The position numbers were made by a program, and so were the translations under genes. A model generated the notes under the pieces. The model made no database searches, was not told the DNA's origin, and saw nothing but the letters and a program-made list of their open reading frames with translations. From the IMG/VR virus record IMGVR_UViG_3300040801_004562, positions 1-64,000 of that record: a DNA stretch of 64,000 nt. One strand, written 5' to 3'. This stretch comes from a virus. Numbering within the stretch: position 1 is the first letter of the stretch; each line of letters begins with the position of its first letter. Of this stretch, positions 1 through 8,043 are shown one piece after another.

Positions 1-702
1 AAGACCTATCTCCTTCTGCAGAGCGCACTGGCTGCCCATGCCGCCGGTCACACGCCATTATTTCACACGATGGAAATGTCGCCGCTGCAGGTTGCCCGCC
101 GGATTCTTGCCATGCGCTCGGGGACCCCGGTCCACCTGATCAGAAAGGGTATGCTGTCCAATCAGATAGGCAGAAAAGGGATCACCAAAGACCTCGCCAC
201 CCTGAAAGCGCTGTCGGACAAAACCCCCTTCCACCTTATGAGGGGGTCGCTCGCCAGCACCGTGGACGATCTGGTCCTGCGGGTTCGGGAGCTGAAGCCC
301 TCTGTTCTATACGTGGACGGAGCGTATCTGCTGACCACCCGGAACAAGAATGCCGCCCGGTGGGAGCGTGTTACCGAGGCGGCTGAAATCCTGAAGCGAA
401 CCGGGGCGGAGTTCAATATTCCCGTCATTGCCTCCTACCAGTTCAACCGGAAGGGGCCGGGTAGCCTTGGGAATATTGCCTTTGCCGATGCCGTCGGTCA
501 GCTTGCCAGTATCGTTATTGGGATTGAAGACGAGCCGAACCGGCGCGAAGAGCTGACCACCAATGCAATCTCCAGAAAAATTCTCGAACTGATCAAAGGA
601 CGTGAGGGGGAGCGGGGGGCCATTCGCGTGATCTATGATCTTGACAGAATGCGGATCACCCAGGATGAGATCCTTGAGGGGTACGGTTCCCGTCAACTTT
701 AA
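1..702 (+). CDS. DnaB-like replicative helicase, C-terminal part (5' end outside window)
   Basis: The frame is open from base 1, so the gene begins upstream; 233 residues remain. The first residues (KTYLLLQSA) look like the end of a Walker A loop and following helix of a RecA-like ATPase, PSVLYVDGAYLL near residue 101 fits a Walker B strand, and IPVIASYQF near residue 141 fits the sensor strand of DnaB-family helicases. The inferred role is a hexameric helicase that unwinds the fork for phage replication. The primase follows 21 bases downstream, the usual helicase-primase pairing. The family call is good, but the missing N-terminus prevents a subfamily call. Confidence 0.82.
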   Translation, partial: KTYLLLQSALAAHAAGHTPLFHTMEMSPLQVARRILAMRSGTPVHLIRKGMLSNQIGRKGITKDLATLKALSDKTPFHLMRGSLASTVDDLVLRVRELKPSVLYVDGAYLLTTRNKNAARWERVTEAAEILKRTGAEFNIPVIASYQFNRKGPGSLGNIAFADAVGQLASIVIGIEDEPNRREELTTNAISRKILELIKGREGERGAIRVIYDLDRMRITQDEILEGYGSRQL

Positions 703-705
703 CCT

Positions 706-723
706 TTTGCAAACGCGTGCAAA
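706..723. promoter_or_regulatory. 18-bp palindrome site 1 (two mismatches)
   Basis: TTTGCAAACGCGTGCAAA differs from the common palindrome TTTGCAAACGTTTGCAAA at two bases. It ends directly against the primase start codon and takes the place of its ribosome site, so bound protein could affect expression. Confidence 0.6.
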
Positions 724-1722
724 ATGCAACGAGACTCGGTAGTACGTTTTTTACGGATCGTTGGAGCCGAAGACATCCGGCACACGGAGCGGTGGGTGAA
801 TTGCAAATGCCCGCTTGCCCCCTGGACCCACGGGGCTGGAATAGACTCCCGCCCCAGCTTTGGGGTCTCGGTGAACGATGATGGGATTTCGTTCTATAAA
901 TGCTTCGGCTGCATGAACGACGCCCGTCCACTCTCGGCCCTCCTTCATACGATTTTTGTCCTCACCCTGCGATATCCGTTTGAGGCGGCAGACCTGCTGC
1001 TTGCTGAAGAGATCTGGAGCGGACTCGGCCAGGACGCCCCCGGAAGTGTCTGGGGGAATCCCCCGGATGAGTCTGCCCCGGTTGATCCCATCCCCTCTTG
1101 GGTGGTTGAAGCGTTCCCGCTGCTGCAGCACAACCGAAGCCCGATGGCTTGTGCCTTGAGGGAATGGATCGAGGTTGACCGGGGTGCCCCGGAATTTTAC
1201 CAGAACATGTTCCGCCTCCGGATCGACCACGGCAACAGTGCCGTTGTCTTCCCCATGACCGATCTTGCCGGGAGAATCTTTACCCTACGGAAGCGGGTTC
1301 TCAGGACCAAGCACATTTGGACGGTCTCCCCCAAGGAGTTCGGTCGGGAGGATGTAGCATTCCCGAGCCTACGCCAATCGGGCGCATGGTTCGGCCTGCA
1401 TCTTGTTGACTGGTCCAGGCCGGTGATGTTGGTGGAGGGTGAGTTTGACGCCCTCCGGGTTGCCGCCCTCGGCTTCCTCAATGTAATTGCCTCCGCTACC
1501 AGCAACGTCACCCATGCCCAGATCGCCTCGCTGATGGCCGGAGATAATTTCCTCCACGGATACGATGCTGACGACGCCGGGCGCAAGGCCCACGCGTTCC
1601 TGCGGAAACAGTTGCCTGCTGCCACCCATAGAACGATCGACTGGAGCGCTGTCGGGCGGAAAGATGGCGGGGAGCTTCAGAGCCGGGAGGAACTGGAAGA
1701 GGTGATCCGTCTCGCGAAATAA
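724..1722 (+). CDS. DNA primase with zinc finger and TOPRIM domain
   Basis: 332 residues. The N-terminus has a CHC2-type zinc-binding region: C-x-C near residues 28-30 (WVNCKCPLAPW), then FYKCFGC near 58. A TOPRIM catalytic domain follows: VEGEFDA near residue 237 gives the catalytic glutamate and GYDADDAG near 279 the DxD motif. These are the diagnostic parts of DnaG-type primases, which make RNA primers for lagging-strand synthesis. It lies directly after the DnaB-like helicase and before the SSB gene. Its length is short compared with bacterial DnaG, and I see no separate helicase-binding C-terminal domain. The start abuts a variant of the repeated palindrome. Confidence 0.9.
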   Translation: MQRDSVVRFLRIVGAEDIRHTERWVNCKCPLAPWTHGAGIDSRPSFGVSVNDDGISFYKCFGCMNDARPLSALLHTIFVLTLRYPFEAADLLLAEEIWSGLGQDAPGSVWGNPPDESAPVDPIPSWVVEAFPLLQHNRSPMACALREWIEVDRGAPEFYQNMFRLRIDHGNSAVVFPMTDLAGRIFTLRKRVLRTKHIWTVSPKEFGREDVAFPSLRQSGAWFGLHLVDWSRPVMLVEGEFDALRVAALGFLNVIASATSNVTHAQIASLMAGDNFLHGYDADDAGRKAHAFLRKQLPAATHRTIDWSAVGRKDGGELQSREELEEVIRLAK

Positions 1723-1726
1723 CCTA

Positions 1727-1755
1727 TTGACAAAAGTCATATACCTATGTTATAA
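1727..1755 (+). promoter_or_regulatory. Sigma-70-like promoter, ACCTTTG-spacer family (copy 1)
   Basis: TTGACA (1727-1732), 17-base spacer, TTATAA (1750-1755). The spacer ends in ATACCTATG, a variant of the TACCTTTGA word shared by seven promoters in this window. It drives the SSB gene. Confidence 0.75.
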
Positions 1756-1791
1756 CAAGCCAATAGACAACCATCATCGAAAGGATGAATT

Positions 1792-3221
1792 ATGGCTCAA
1801 AAATGGTTCCAGCGTGGTCGTGAGGGGATAGAGAAGTCGAAACAGATTGACGCTGCCGTCAAGGCGCGGCGGGAGCAGTCCGGCGCCATCCGTTTCTGGC
1901 TCAAAGCCGATGAGTCTGCAAAATTCACTTTTTTGGACTCCCCGGACTTTTTCCTCCACGAGCACAATCTGAAGTTGGGCGGGAAGTTCTTCAACTTCTT
2001 CACCTGTATCCAAGAGGCCGATACGTGCCCGCTTTGTGAGAGCGGCGACAACCCCAGCTATGTGCTGGTGGCCACCATTATTAACCACCGAGAGTTTGTC
2101 GACAAGGAAGGGAAGAAGCACAAAAACCAGAAGCAGCTTATGGTGCTCAAAGGACGGGCCAAGGATAAGATGATTCGCCAGATTGAAAAAAGACAGGACT
2201 TGAAATTTTGCACCTATGAATCGCATCGCGGTTCCGGCCCCACGGAATGCTCAACCGGTAAGCTCTTTGCCGCTTAGTGGTGGAAACCATTATGAAAAAC
2301 CTCGTGAATTCAGGGAAACCCGAAACAGGTGAGGCTGTCGGCAATCCTGAGCCAAGCCCAGAAAATTCTGGGAAGGTGCAGAGACTATCCCGAGAGGGAG
2401 TAGGGCCAAGCGGCCCGAAGCGCGAGGCACCCAGAACGGGTGAAAAGATAGTCCGATCCTTGCCGAAAGGTAAGGCAGTTCATGTTTGCAATGCCTGTGG
2501 GATCCCAAAGATTATCCCGGACGATTATTACGGGAGCAGCCGTGTCTGTAGGGAGTGCATCAAGACGCGTGTTGCCGCGTACCAGAAAACTGCTGCCGGT
2601 AGGGAATCCCACCGCAAGGCCCAGAGGCGGTGGAATGCAAAAGCATCGTCTCAACTACTCAAGGCCGATTGGAAAAAATCGGATAAGGGGATCGAGGCTG
2701 AAAGACGGTACTATGCCTCAAAAATGGATCGGATCCCTGAAAAACTTAGGGCGAGAGCATTGGTCAACACGCATGTCCGCCGGGGGAAGATACGAAAGCC
2801 TGCGAACTGCGAGTCATGCGGAAAGACCTGTGCGGTAGAAGCACACCATGAAGACTACACTCGTCCCCTTGACGTACAATGGCTTTGTCGAGATTGCCAT
2901 GAGCGGGTTGGGATCAGCGACCCCAACTGAACTTAAATGGAGGACTTCGAGTACCTCGGAAAGCTGACTGCTGAGAAACTTTCCAAACTGGCCCCTGAAG
3001 GGGAGGCCGCTGAATGGCTGAAGCCTTTTGATTACGAGAAGATCTTTGCTCCCAAAAGTTCGGAGGAGCTTAGAAGGGTTGTCGGGGGTGAAGTCCCGGT
3101 CGGGTCCTCGGAGGCTGATGATGCTTTCATGGACAACCTTCGCGGGAAGGAAACCGAAATCTCCCCTGCTCAAGTTGCCGGGGTCTCCTCGGACGATCTC
3201 AGCATTGACGATCTAATTTAA
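1792..3221 (+). CDS. Phage single-stranded DNA-binding protein, split gene (exons 1792-2259 and 2940-3221)
   Basis: Exon 1 (156 codons) encodes a basic N-terminus and a gp32-like zinc region (FTCIQEADTCPLCESGDNP). Read without splicing, it hits a stop at 2275-2277, five codons into the intron. Exon 2 resumes with EDFEYLGKL and runs to an acidic C-terminus ending SSDDLSIDDLI. Joining T2259 to G2940 keeps the frame and gives about 249 residues ending in an acidic tail, as expected for phage SSBs that recruit replication partners. The intervening 680 bases have a group I intron core and an HNH gene. Family assignment rests on the CPLCESGDNPS zinc motif, the acidic tail and the position between primase and recombination genes. 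The splice points are inferred. Confidence 0.8.
2260..2939 (+). ncRNA. Group I self-splicing intron in the SSB gene
   Basis: Conserved group I core elements are visible in order: a P-like element (CAGGGAAACCCG, 2311-2322), a P4/Q-like element (AATCCTGAGCCAAGC, 2343-2357), an R/P7 5' strand (GGTGCAGAGACTA, 2375-2387) and an S/P7 3' strand (AAGATAGTCCG, 2445-2455). A P1 helix can be drawn between exon bases CGGT (2256-2259) and intron bases GCCG (2269-2272), with the usual U-G wobble at the 5' splice site. The intron would end at G2939, as required. Spliced exons are in frame. An HNH gene fills the 3' half. Confidence 0.85.
2292..2930 (+). CDS. Intron-encoded HNH homing endonuclease
   Basis: The C-terminal half has two cysteine pairs (CESCG and CRDCH) around a histidine pair and acidic residues (VEAHHEDYTRPLDVQWL), the core of an HNH/zinc-ribbon nuclease. 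A second zinc ribbon (CNACG...CREC) starts near residue 67. The expected role is cutting intronless alleles to spread the intron. The start is uncertain. ATG 2292 is the first available, but the first ~55 codons would overlap the ribozyme core; TTG at 2460, just after the core, is an alternative. No good ribosome site is seen for either. The reading frame stays open across the core. Confidence 0.8.
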   Translation: MKNLVNSGKPETGEAVGNPEPSPENSGKVQRLSREGVGPSGPKREAPRTGEKIVRSLPKGKAVHVCNACGIPKIIPDDYYGSSRVCRECIKTRVAAYQKTAAGRESHRKAQRRWNAKASSQLLKADWKKSDKGIEAERRYYASKMDRIPEKLRARALVNTHVRRGKIRKPANCESCGKTCAVEAHHEDYTRPLDVQWLCRDCHERVGISDPN

Positions 3222-3239
3222 TTTGCAAACGTTTGCAAA
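3222..3239. promoter_or_regulatory. 18-bp palindrome site 2 (exact)
   Basis: TTTGCAAACGTTTGCAAA lies immediately after the SSB stop codon and 12 bases before the helicase start. Confidence 0.85.
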
Positions 3240-3251
3240 TAGAGACGGCTC

Positions 3252-4637
3252 ATGTACAGCAGGGTAGTTTTAAGTTCTCATCTCTGGATTCCGAAAGATG
3301 AGATGCCGGATTTGAGAAAGGCCCGCAACCTTTTCACTGTCGTTCCGAAGTATTCGGAGACGGAGATCTGTTTGTACGATCAACGCGGTGAGTGGTTCGG
3401 GGTTCCCCTTTATCATTTCCGGGACCCCTCAAAGATTGCCCAGTCTGTACTCGACCGTCGGGTGCTGGGGTTCCCAGCAGAGTTGAAGTTCAAATCCCCC
3501 TTCCGTCCGGGGCAGGATATTTTGATTTCCACCTTTGACGGTCTGGTCAAACGGGGGAGAACCGGGTTTATCCTGCAGGCCCCTCCGGGATTCGGGAAGA
3601 CCGTTGTTACCGTAGCGATGCTGGCAAGGCTCGGGAGGACCGCGCTTGTCGTTGTGCCTCGCTCCAATCTGGTGGAGCAGTGGAGGGACCGAATCCTTGA
3701 ACACACCAACCTCCGTCCCTCTGATATAGGGGTGGCCACCGGAGGAAAGGGGGAGTGGGAAGGCAAGAAGATTGTGGTTGCCCTTGTCCACACGCTTGCA
3801 CTTGACCGCTTCGGAGCGGAGTTCCGGAAGTATTTCGGTGTTGTGGCCTATGACGAGGTTGACCGCTCGGTCCCCCCGCAGACCTTTTCCCCGGTTGTCC
3901 AAATGTTCCCGTCCCTTTACCGGATAGGGGTGTCCGCGACCCTGAAGCGCCAGGACGGGATGGAGGTCGTATTCGAGAAGCACATTGGGCAGTGCTTCCT
4001 GCGGGGGGCCGACAAAAACCGGATGGCCCCTAAAGTTCTGATCCATCATTACTGGGGGTTTTCCGGAAACCTGTATGGCAAGACCCCCATTAACCGCCGA
4101 GGGCAGTTGATCTCCCGGCTGGCAGACAACCAGGAGAGAAATTCCATCATTGCCCATTACGTTAAACTGATCACCACTTCTGGAAGGAGAGTGTGCGTTC
4201 TGTCGGATAGAATCAGTCAGTTGATTGAAGTCAGTGAAATTCTGTTATCGAACCAGTGGGTCGGGAAAGAGGATGTTGGCTTTTACGTCCGTCGGATGCC
4301 CCGACCCACGGGGACTCTACGAGGAAAGACAAGTTTTAAAGAGACCAGCAGTGCTTATCGAGAGCGTGTTGCAAACGGTTGCAAAGTCATTCTGGCGACA
4401 TACGGTATGTTTTCAATCGGGACCGACATTAAGGATCTCGCCGGGTTGATTTACGCCACCCCCCAATCTGAAACTGAACAATCCAAGGGAAGGATTGAAC
4501 GTGAACTCGACGGGAAGCTGCAGCCGGTAGTTGTTGATATCGTAGACGTCCGGTACACGATGGCTCGGCGGTGGGCGGACAAGCGGGAACGTCAGTACAA
4601 CGCATCCGGTCTGACCATTAAGAAAATAAGGAGCTGA
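3252..4637 (+). CDS. Superfamily 2 DNA helicase, UvsW/XPB-like
   Basis: 461 residues. Motifs appear in order: Walker A APPGFGKT near residue 110, DEVD near 201 (DEAD-box position), SAT (GVSATLKR) near 227, and motif VI QSKGRIER near 410. The layout of a short N-terminal region and two RecA-like lobes fits UvsW/XPB-type helicases, which remodel branched DNA, regress forks and help recombination-dependent replication in T4-like systems. It stands between SSB and RecA-like genes, which supports a recombination role. A degenerate palindrome lies within codons for RVANGCKV (4368-4385). A frame overlap with the next gene is absent; the spacing is 2 bases. Confidence 0.9.
   Translation: MYSRVVLSSHLWIPKDEMPDLRKARNLFTVVPKYSETEICLYDQRGEWFGVPLYHFRDPSKIAQSVLDRRVLGFPAELKFKSPFRPGQDILISTFDGLVKRGRTGFILQAPPGFGKTVVTVAMLARLGRTALVVVPRSNLVEQWRDRILEHTNLRPSDIGVATGGKGEWEGKKIVVALVHTLALDRFGAEFRKYFGVVAYDEVDRSVPPQTFSPVVQMFPSLYRIGVSATLKRQDGMEVVFEKHIGQCFLRGADKNRMAPKVLIHHYWGFSGNLYGKTPINRRGQLISRLADNQERNSIIAHYVKLITTSGRRVCVLSDRISQLIEVSEILLSNQWVGKEDVGFYVRRMPRPTGTLRGKTSFKETSSAYRERVANGCKVILATYGMFSIGTDIKDLAGLIYATPQSETEQSKGRIERELDGKLQPVVVDIVDVRYTMARRWADKRERQYNASGLTIKKIRS
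4368..4385. promoter_or_regulatory. 18-bp palindrome site 3 (two mismatches, inside helicase gene)
   Basis: GTTGCAAACGGTTGCAAA differs from the common form at two bases. It is translated as part of the helicase. Confidence 0.5.
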
Positions 4638-4639
4638 TC

Positions 4640-5092
4640 ATGTCAGGACATTATTTCAAAGATTGGTATGAGAGAAACAAGGAGGATCTGAACCGGAGGA
4701 GACGGGAAAAGTATCACACCAACCCCGATTACCGGAAGACGCAGATTCAGAATGCAAAGAAGCGGTACAGTGAAGACCAAAGCCGATCCGTTGTTGCTGA
4801 TCGGCGGGTCCTGCGTAATGATGACGGCCAGCGGTTCTGGTCAATTGGAGTCTTGTCTGAAACCATCAACCGGACCATTCAGACTATTCGGGGATACCAT
4901 CGTAACGACTTCATTCCGTCCCCGACCCATTACGACTCTCGTGGGTGGCGTCTTTACACCTCCCACCAGATCAATCTTTTGCAGAGGGTATTCCGTGATT
5001 TTGACGAAAGACGCCTAAAAAATTTATCGGACGTGCGGAGGGAGCTTTATGCCAACTGGAACGGAAACGACGGAGCAGGCAGAGATAACTGA
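4640..5092 (+). CDS. Putative MerR-like DNA-binding protein
   Basis: 150 residues. A very basic, probably helical N-terminus (residues 1-50, rich in R, K and E) precedes a segment at 66-118 that follows the MerR helix-turn-helix-wing pattern: FWSIGVLSETINRTIQTIRG, then a polar FIPSP turn and RGWRLYTSHQINLL. In the MerR family this unit binds DNA, while the effector domain varies. Here no effector domain follows, so it may be a phage regulator or structural DNA binder. It overlaps the next gene by 44 bases, indicating translational coupling in the recombination operon. Confidence 0.6.
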   Translation: MSGHYFKDWYERNKEDLNRRRREKYHTNPDYRKTQIQNAKKRYSEDQSRSVVADRRVLRNDDGQRFWSIGVLSETINRTIQTIRGYHRNDFIPSPTHYDSRGWRLYTSHQINLLQRVFRDFDERRLKNLSDVRRELYANWNGNDGAGRDN

Positions 5093-5381
5093 ACGGGAAG
5101 GAACCCTCCTTGTTCAGCGGACAGTTCTCGGGAAGCGTGATGACGACCCCCCGAAGAAAATAAGAATCCGGCCCTTCGTGACTGCCACTGCCAACGTGTC
5201 GGTTAAGTTCGGGGCCACTATCCCCACCGTGGAGTATGGGAATGTGCGTGTCGATGTAATGCTGTCGGTCCCCTGCTACAAGGAAGAGATCTTGACAGTC
5301 TACAAGCAGACCCGCGACATTGTTGACAAACTCATCGACGCTGAGACTGCACGCCTGACTGGAGAGGGTATAGATGGCTGA
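5049..5381 (+). CDS. Conserved phage protein of unknown function, upstream of recA
   Basis: 110 residues. After a polar N-terminus, residues 45-75 (VSVKFGATIPTVEYGNVRVDVMLSVPC) read as a beta-rich domain of a sort I associate with uncharacterised phage proteins near recombination genes. The C-terminus is predicted helical. Start ATG has a GGAGGGA ribosome site inside the preceding gene, and the stop overlaps the recA-like start by 8 bases, so its product is likely made together with the recombinase. No function is assigned. Confidence 0.75.
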   Translation: MPTGTETTEQAEITEREGTLLVQRTVLGKRDDDPPKKIRIRPFVTATANVSVKFGATIPTVEYGNVRVDVMLSVPCYKEEILTVYKQTRDIVDKLIDAETARLTGEGIDG

Positions 5382-6480
5382 CTTTTCCCTGAACAACCTT
5401 ATGGAAGACGCCAATTCCCGGTTGGGGAAGGGAACAGTTATCGTCGGAAGCGATCTGAAGCGCGACCCGCCGAGATTGCCTTTCGGCGTTTTTGCCGTTG
5501 ATTACGCTACTGGCGGTGGTGCCCCAATCTGGGGGTCAACCTGCCTGTGGGGTGTGGATGCTGGAGGGAAGACCTCGCTTGCCATCAATGCTGTTGCCTC
5601 CGTTGCCAGGATATGCTGGAGATGCTTCAAGTACCTGGACTTTTGCGAGTGCAGTACAAGCCCCTTGAGGCTGAAAGCGTTCTGGGGAGACGCGGAGGGA
5701 ACTTTTGACCGGGACTGGGCGCTTTCAATCGGAGCCTCCCCGGATGACTATTATTATGCCCTTGCAGACTACGGGGAGATGTATATCAACCTGATGGAGA
5801 AGGCGCTCCAGGCTGATGACTGCGGACTTGTGGTGGCCGATAGCCTTGCTGCACTGACCCCGGTTGCCGAGTTTGAGGCGGCCAGTGAGGATCAGCAGAT
5901 TGGGATGCAAGCCCGTATGATCTCCAAGGCGGTGCGAACCCTGAAGCAGCGGATCATTCGGGAGCGGAAGCGGGAGCACCCTGTCTGTGTTATTTTCACG
6001 AATCAAATGCGGACAAAGATTGGGACCATGTATGGTGATCCTTCCACCATGCCGGGAGGACATGCCCTGCGCCATGAGTTCAGCCTGCTGCTGAGGATTG
6101 TCCAGAAGTCATTAACGGATTCCGACAAGAAACGGTATGTCGGTCGATTCAAAGACAAGCCCCCGGCCCTGCGCCATTCGTTCGCCATCAAAAAGGAAAA
6201 GGTCCTGACCCTATCCAGTATGGGGGAGTTTGTCCGTGTCAGGGAGGAAGTCGCCGGGCTGCATGCCGGTGAGGTTGATGATTATACGGTGGTTGCCAAT
6301 TACGCCAAGACCCTTGAATTGCTGCACCAGACAAAAGAAGGGTGGACGTGCCTCGGAGTCCATGGTAAGCGGTTGGTGGACCTCCAGGAAACCTGGAGGA
6401 ATACCCCGGATGAATACCTGAAATTGAAGCAGGAAATTATCATCAGAGCAAAAAGGAGGCTTGCCGATGCCCGCTCGTAA
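5374..6480 (+). CDS. RecA/UvsX-like recombinase
   Basis: 368 residues. Walker A GVDAGGKTS at about 60-68, the FWGDAEGTFD strand near 106 matching the catalytic-glutamate region of RecA (FIDAE), Walker B VVADSLAAL near 152 and FTNQMR near 208 (L2-side sensor) all fit RecA-family strand-exchange proteins. The MPGG/H region (STMPGGHALRH) matches the RecA switch segment. A cysteine-rich insertion (CWRCFKYLDFCEC, about 82-94) between Walker A and the catalytic strand looks like a zinc knuckle and is unusual. Role: homologous pairing and recombination-dependent replication with the neighbouring SSB, UvsW-like helicase and nucleases. Confidence 0.92.
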   Translation: MADFSLNNLMEDANSRLGKGTVIVGSDLKRDPPRLPFGVFAVDYATGGGAPIWGSTCLWGVDAGGKTSLAINAVASVARICWRCFKYLDFCECSTSPLRLKAFWGDAEGTFDRDWALSIGASPDDYYYALADYGEMYINLMEKALQADDCGLVVADSLAALTPVAEFEAASEDQQIGMQARMISKAVRTLKQRIIRERKREHPVCVIFTNQMRTKIGTMYGDPSTMPGGHALRHEFSLLLRIVQKSLTDSDKKRYVGRFKDKPPALRHSFAIKKEKVLTLSSMGEFVRVREEVAGLHAGEVDDYTVVANYAKTLELLHQTKEGWTCLGVHGKRLVDLQETWRNTPDEYLKLKQEIIIRAKRRLADARS

Positions 6481-6952
6481 GTGCAGCGTTTGCGATCGTT
6501 TCCAGCCTATTTCGACGAAGGACTGGAAGTACGCTTCGTGCCTTCCAGACCATTTCTGCTCCTGCGTCTGTCTTCTGGAGTGGATCCGTGAACAAAAACC
6601 CAACCCCGATGCTGAGTGGGGTGACTGGGCAGTTCCGAATCCCACCTACAGAACATCCCCAAACTTCCGGTCTGATTACGAAGCCCACTTTTCCGAGTGG
6701 CTGAACCAGAATGGGATCGGATGGGTTTATGAGCCGTTTACTTTTGCCGTCGGTGCGGGAACTTACACCCCGGACTTTTTCCTGCCCCGTCAAGGCGTTT
6801 TCCTGGAGACCAAGGGGGCGTGGGGGATCGGACAGAAGAAGAAGCTGGTCGATGTTACGGAGCAGTATTCTGATCTCCCCCTTGCCGTAGTCCCCTGGCT
6901 CCTTGCTGAGGAGATTTACAATGGGACTCAATGTGGATGTATTGTTCGGTAG
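6467..6952 (+). CDS. PD-(D/E)XK endonuclease, T7 endonuclease I/Vsr-like
   Basis: 161 residues. The nuclease core is E72 (DYEAHFSEWL), D103 (TPDFFLP) and E114-T-K116 (FLETKG), the order of catalytic residues in PD-(D/E)XK enzymes of the small resolvase or nickase type. The N-terminus carries cysteine pairs (CSVC, then C, H and CSC at about 25-33) that probably bind zinc. Start: ATG 6467 has an AAGGAGG site 7 bases upstream, while the in-frame TTG at 6461 is too close to it. It overlaps the recA-like gene by 14 bases. A role in resolving or trimming recombination intermediates is inferred. Confidence 0.72.
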   Translation: MPARKCSVCDRFQPISTKDWKYASCLPDHFCSCVCLLEWIREQKPNPDAEWGDWAVPNPTYRTSPNFRSDYEAHFSEWLNQNGIGWVYEPFTFAVGAGTYTPDFFLPRQGVFLETKGAWGIGQKKKLVDVTEQYSDLPLAVVPWLLAEEIYNGTQCGCIVR

Positions 6953-7196
6953 GGTAGAAAGCGATCGTTGCCAATGTACCACCTGTGCCAGTGTTATGGG
7001 CAGCCATGAAGTTATCCCGCTTTCGGATGCTGAGAAAGCGGCCGCTCGGAAGACAAACCCGGTAGGCCATTGCCCCCTTTGTAAGCAGTTCGATGCTGAC
7101 GGTCTCGTTTACCTGCAGAAAGATTTAGATGAGCTTCGCAAAACGCGTGATAAGGATGAGGGAACGAGCGGGGCGGCTGACCCCGGTAACCTCTGA
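6921..7196 (+). CDS. Small zinc-ribbon protein, unknown function
   Basis: 91 residues. Two cysteine pairs, CQCTTC near residue 16 and CPLC near 52, suggest one zinc site; the C-terminus is charged. Start ATG 6921 is preceded by GAGGAG and overlaps the upstream nuclease by 32 bases; the end overlaps the next nuclease by 68 bases. Position between two nucleases suggests a recombination accessory, but no family was recognised. Confidence 0.7.
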   Translation: MGLNVDVLFGRVESDRCQCTTCASVMGSHEVIPLSDAEKAAARKTNPVGHCPLCKQFDADGLVYLQKDLDELRKTRDKDEGTSGAADPGNL

Positions 7197-8043
7197 ACTA
7201 TCCGCCGTTGAACGATCGGGTGACCCTTACGCTGTGGCGTCTGAACACGTGAGGGTCACCTCTGATTTTGAGACCTCCATCATCGGACCTCCGCGAGCCT
7301 CCAGCCTCTACGACGCCTGCATCAGAATGCACGTCCTCGGAACCATCCACCAAAAAAGAAAAAATTCCAGGGTGACTTTGGCCGGGCGAGTGACATTTGG
7401 GATCGGCCGGGCCCTCCACTACTGGGTCCAAAACTCCCCGGATATTTTTGGGGATAAGCGTCGCGGCTGGTGGCGCTGCCGTGCCTGCAACCGCGTTGTT
7501 GGCTGGGGCGGACCCCCTACTGTCCCGTGCCGATTCTGCGGGGCCAAGCCGGACGCGATGGTCTACCACGAGCATTTCATGCGCCTGACGGGCGCAACTC
7601 CCGTCACCGGGCACCCTGATCTTTTTATTCAGCACCGTGAGAACCTCCGCGTGGTGGAAATGAAAACCATCGACGGAGACAAGTTTGCTGTGCTTCCGGC
7701 CCCACTTGCCGAGCATGAGCTGCAGCTTCAAACCTATATGTGGGGCCTACAGTCTGACAAGAGAATGCCGGTCAAGATTGATCCAGACTTCGGGTATCTG
7801 CTGTATCTTTCGAAGAAGCACGCGAGCGGAAAGCTGCCGTTGAAAATGTTCCCGATTCGACGAAACCCGGAACTGATCGAGGGAATTCAGTCCAGGCTTT
7901 CGGGATACCGGGCAGGACTCGACGATCCTGATTCCTGCCTCCCCGAGCCTCTGACGATCTGCCAGCGTTCCAGCTTCGAGAATTACCGTGCGCGGACTTG
8001 CCCATGCCTTGAGGAGTGTCGAAATGCGAATAGTGGGGATTGA
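7129..8043 (+). CDS. Cas4/RecB-like PD-(D/E)XK exonuclease
   Basis: 304 residues. GHPDLFI near residue 161 and VVEMKT near 175 supply the D and E-x-K of a RecB-type nuclease, followed by a glutamine-rich helix (HELQLQTYMWG) matching the QxxxY motif. An internal zinc ribbon (CRACN...CRFCG, about 117-140) and C-terminal cysteines (CPCLEEC) recall the Cas4/AddB iron-sulfur or zinc arrangement. Such phage enzymes resect DNA ends for recombination. No cas genes or arrays are nearby, so a CRISPR role is not suggested. Confidence 0.8.
   Translation: MSFAKRVIRMRERAGRLTPVTSELSAVERSGDPYAVASEHVRVTSDFETSIIGPPRASSLYDACIRMHVLGTIHQKRKNSRVTLAGRVTFGIGRALHYWVQNSPDIFGDKRRGWWRCRACNRVVGWGGPPTVPCRFCGAKPDAMVYHEHFMRLTGATPVTGHPDLFIQHRENLRVVEMKTIDGDKFAVLPAPLAEHELQLQTYMWGLQSDKRMPVKIDPDFGYLLYLSKKHASGKLPLKMFPIRRNPELIEGIQSRLSGYRAGLDDPDSCLPEPLTICQRSSFENYRARTCPCLEECRNANSGD

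Noticed and set aside
2260-2939. Intein or simple frameshift in the SSB gene
   Set aside because: No intein splice motifs (Cys start, HN end) are present, an early stop codon lies in the insert, and the group I core explains the split.
7129-8043. Cas4 as part of a CRISPR adaptation module
   Set aside because: Its neighbours are recombination genes; no cas1 or cas2 is present.
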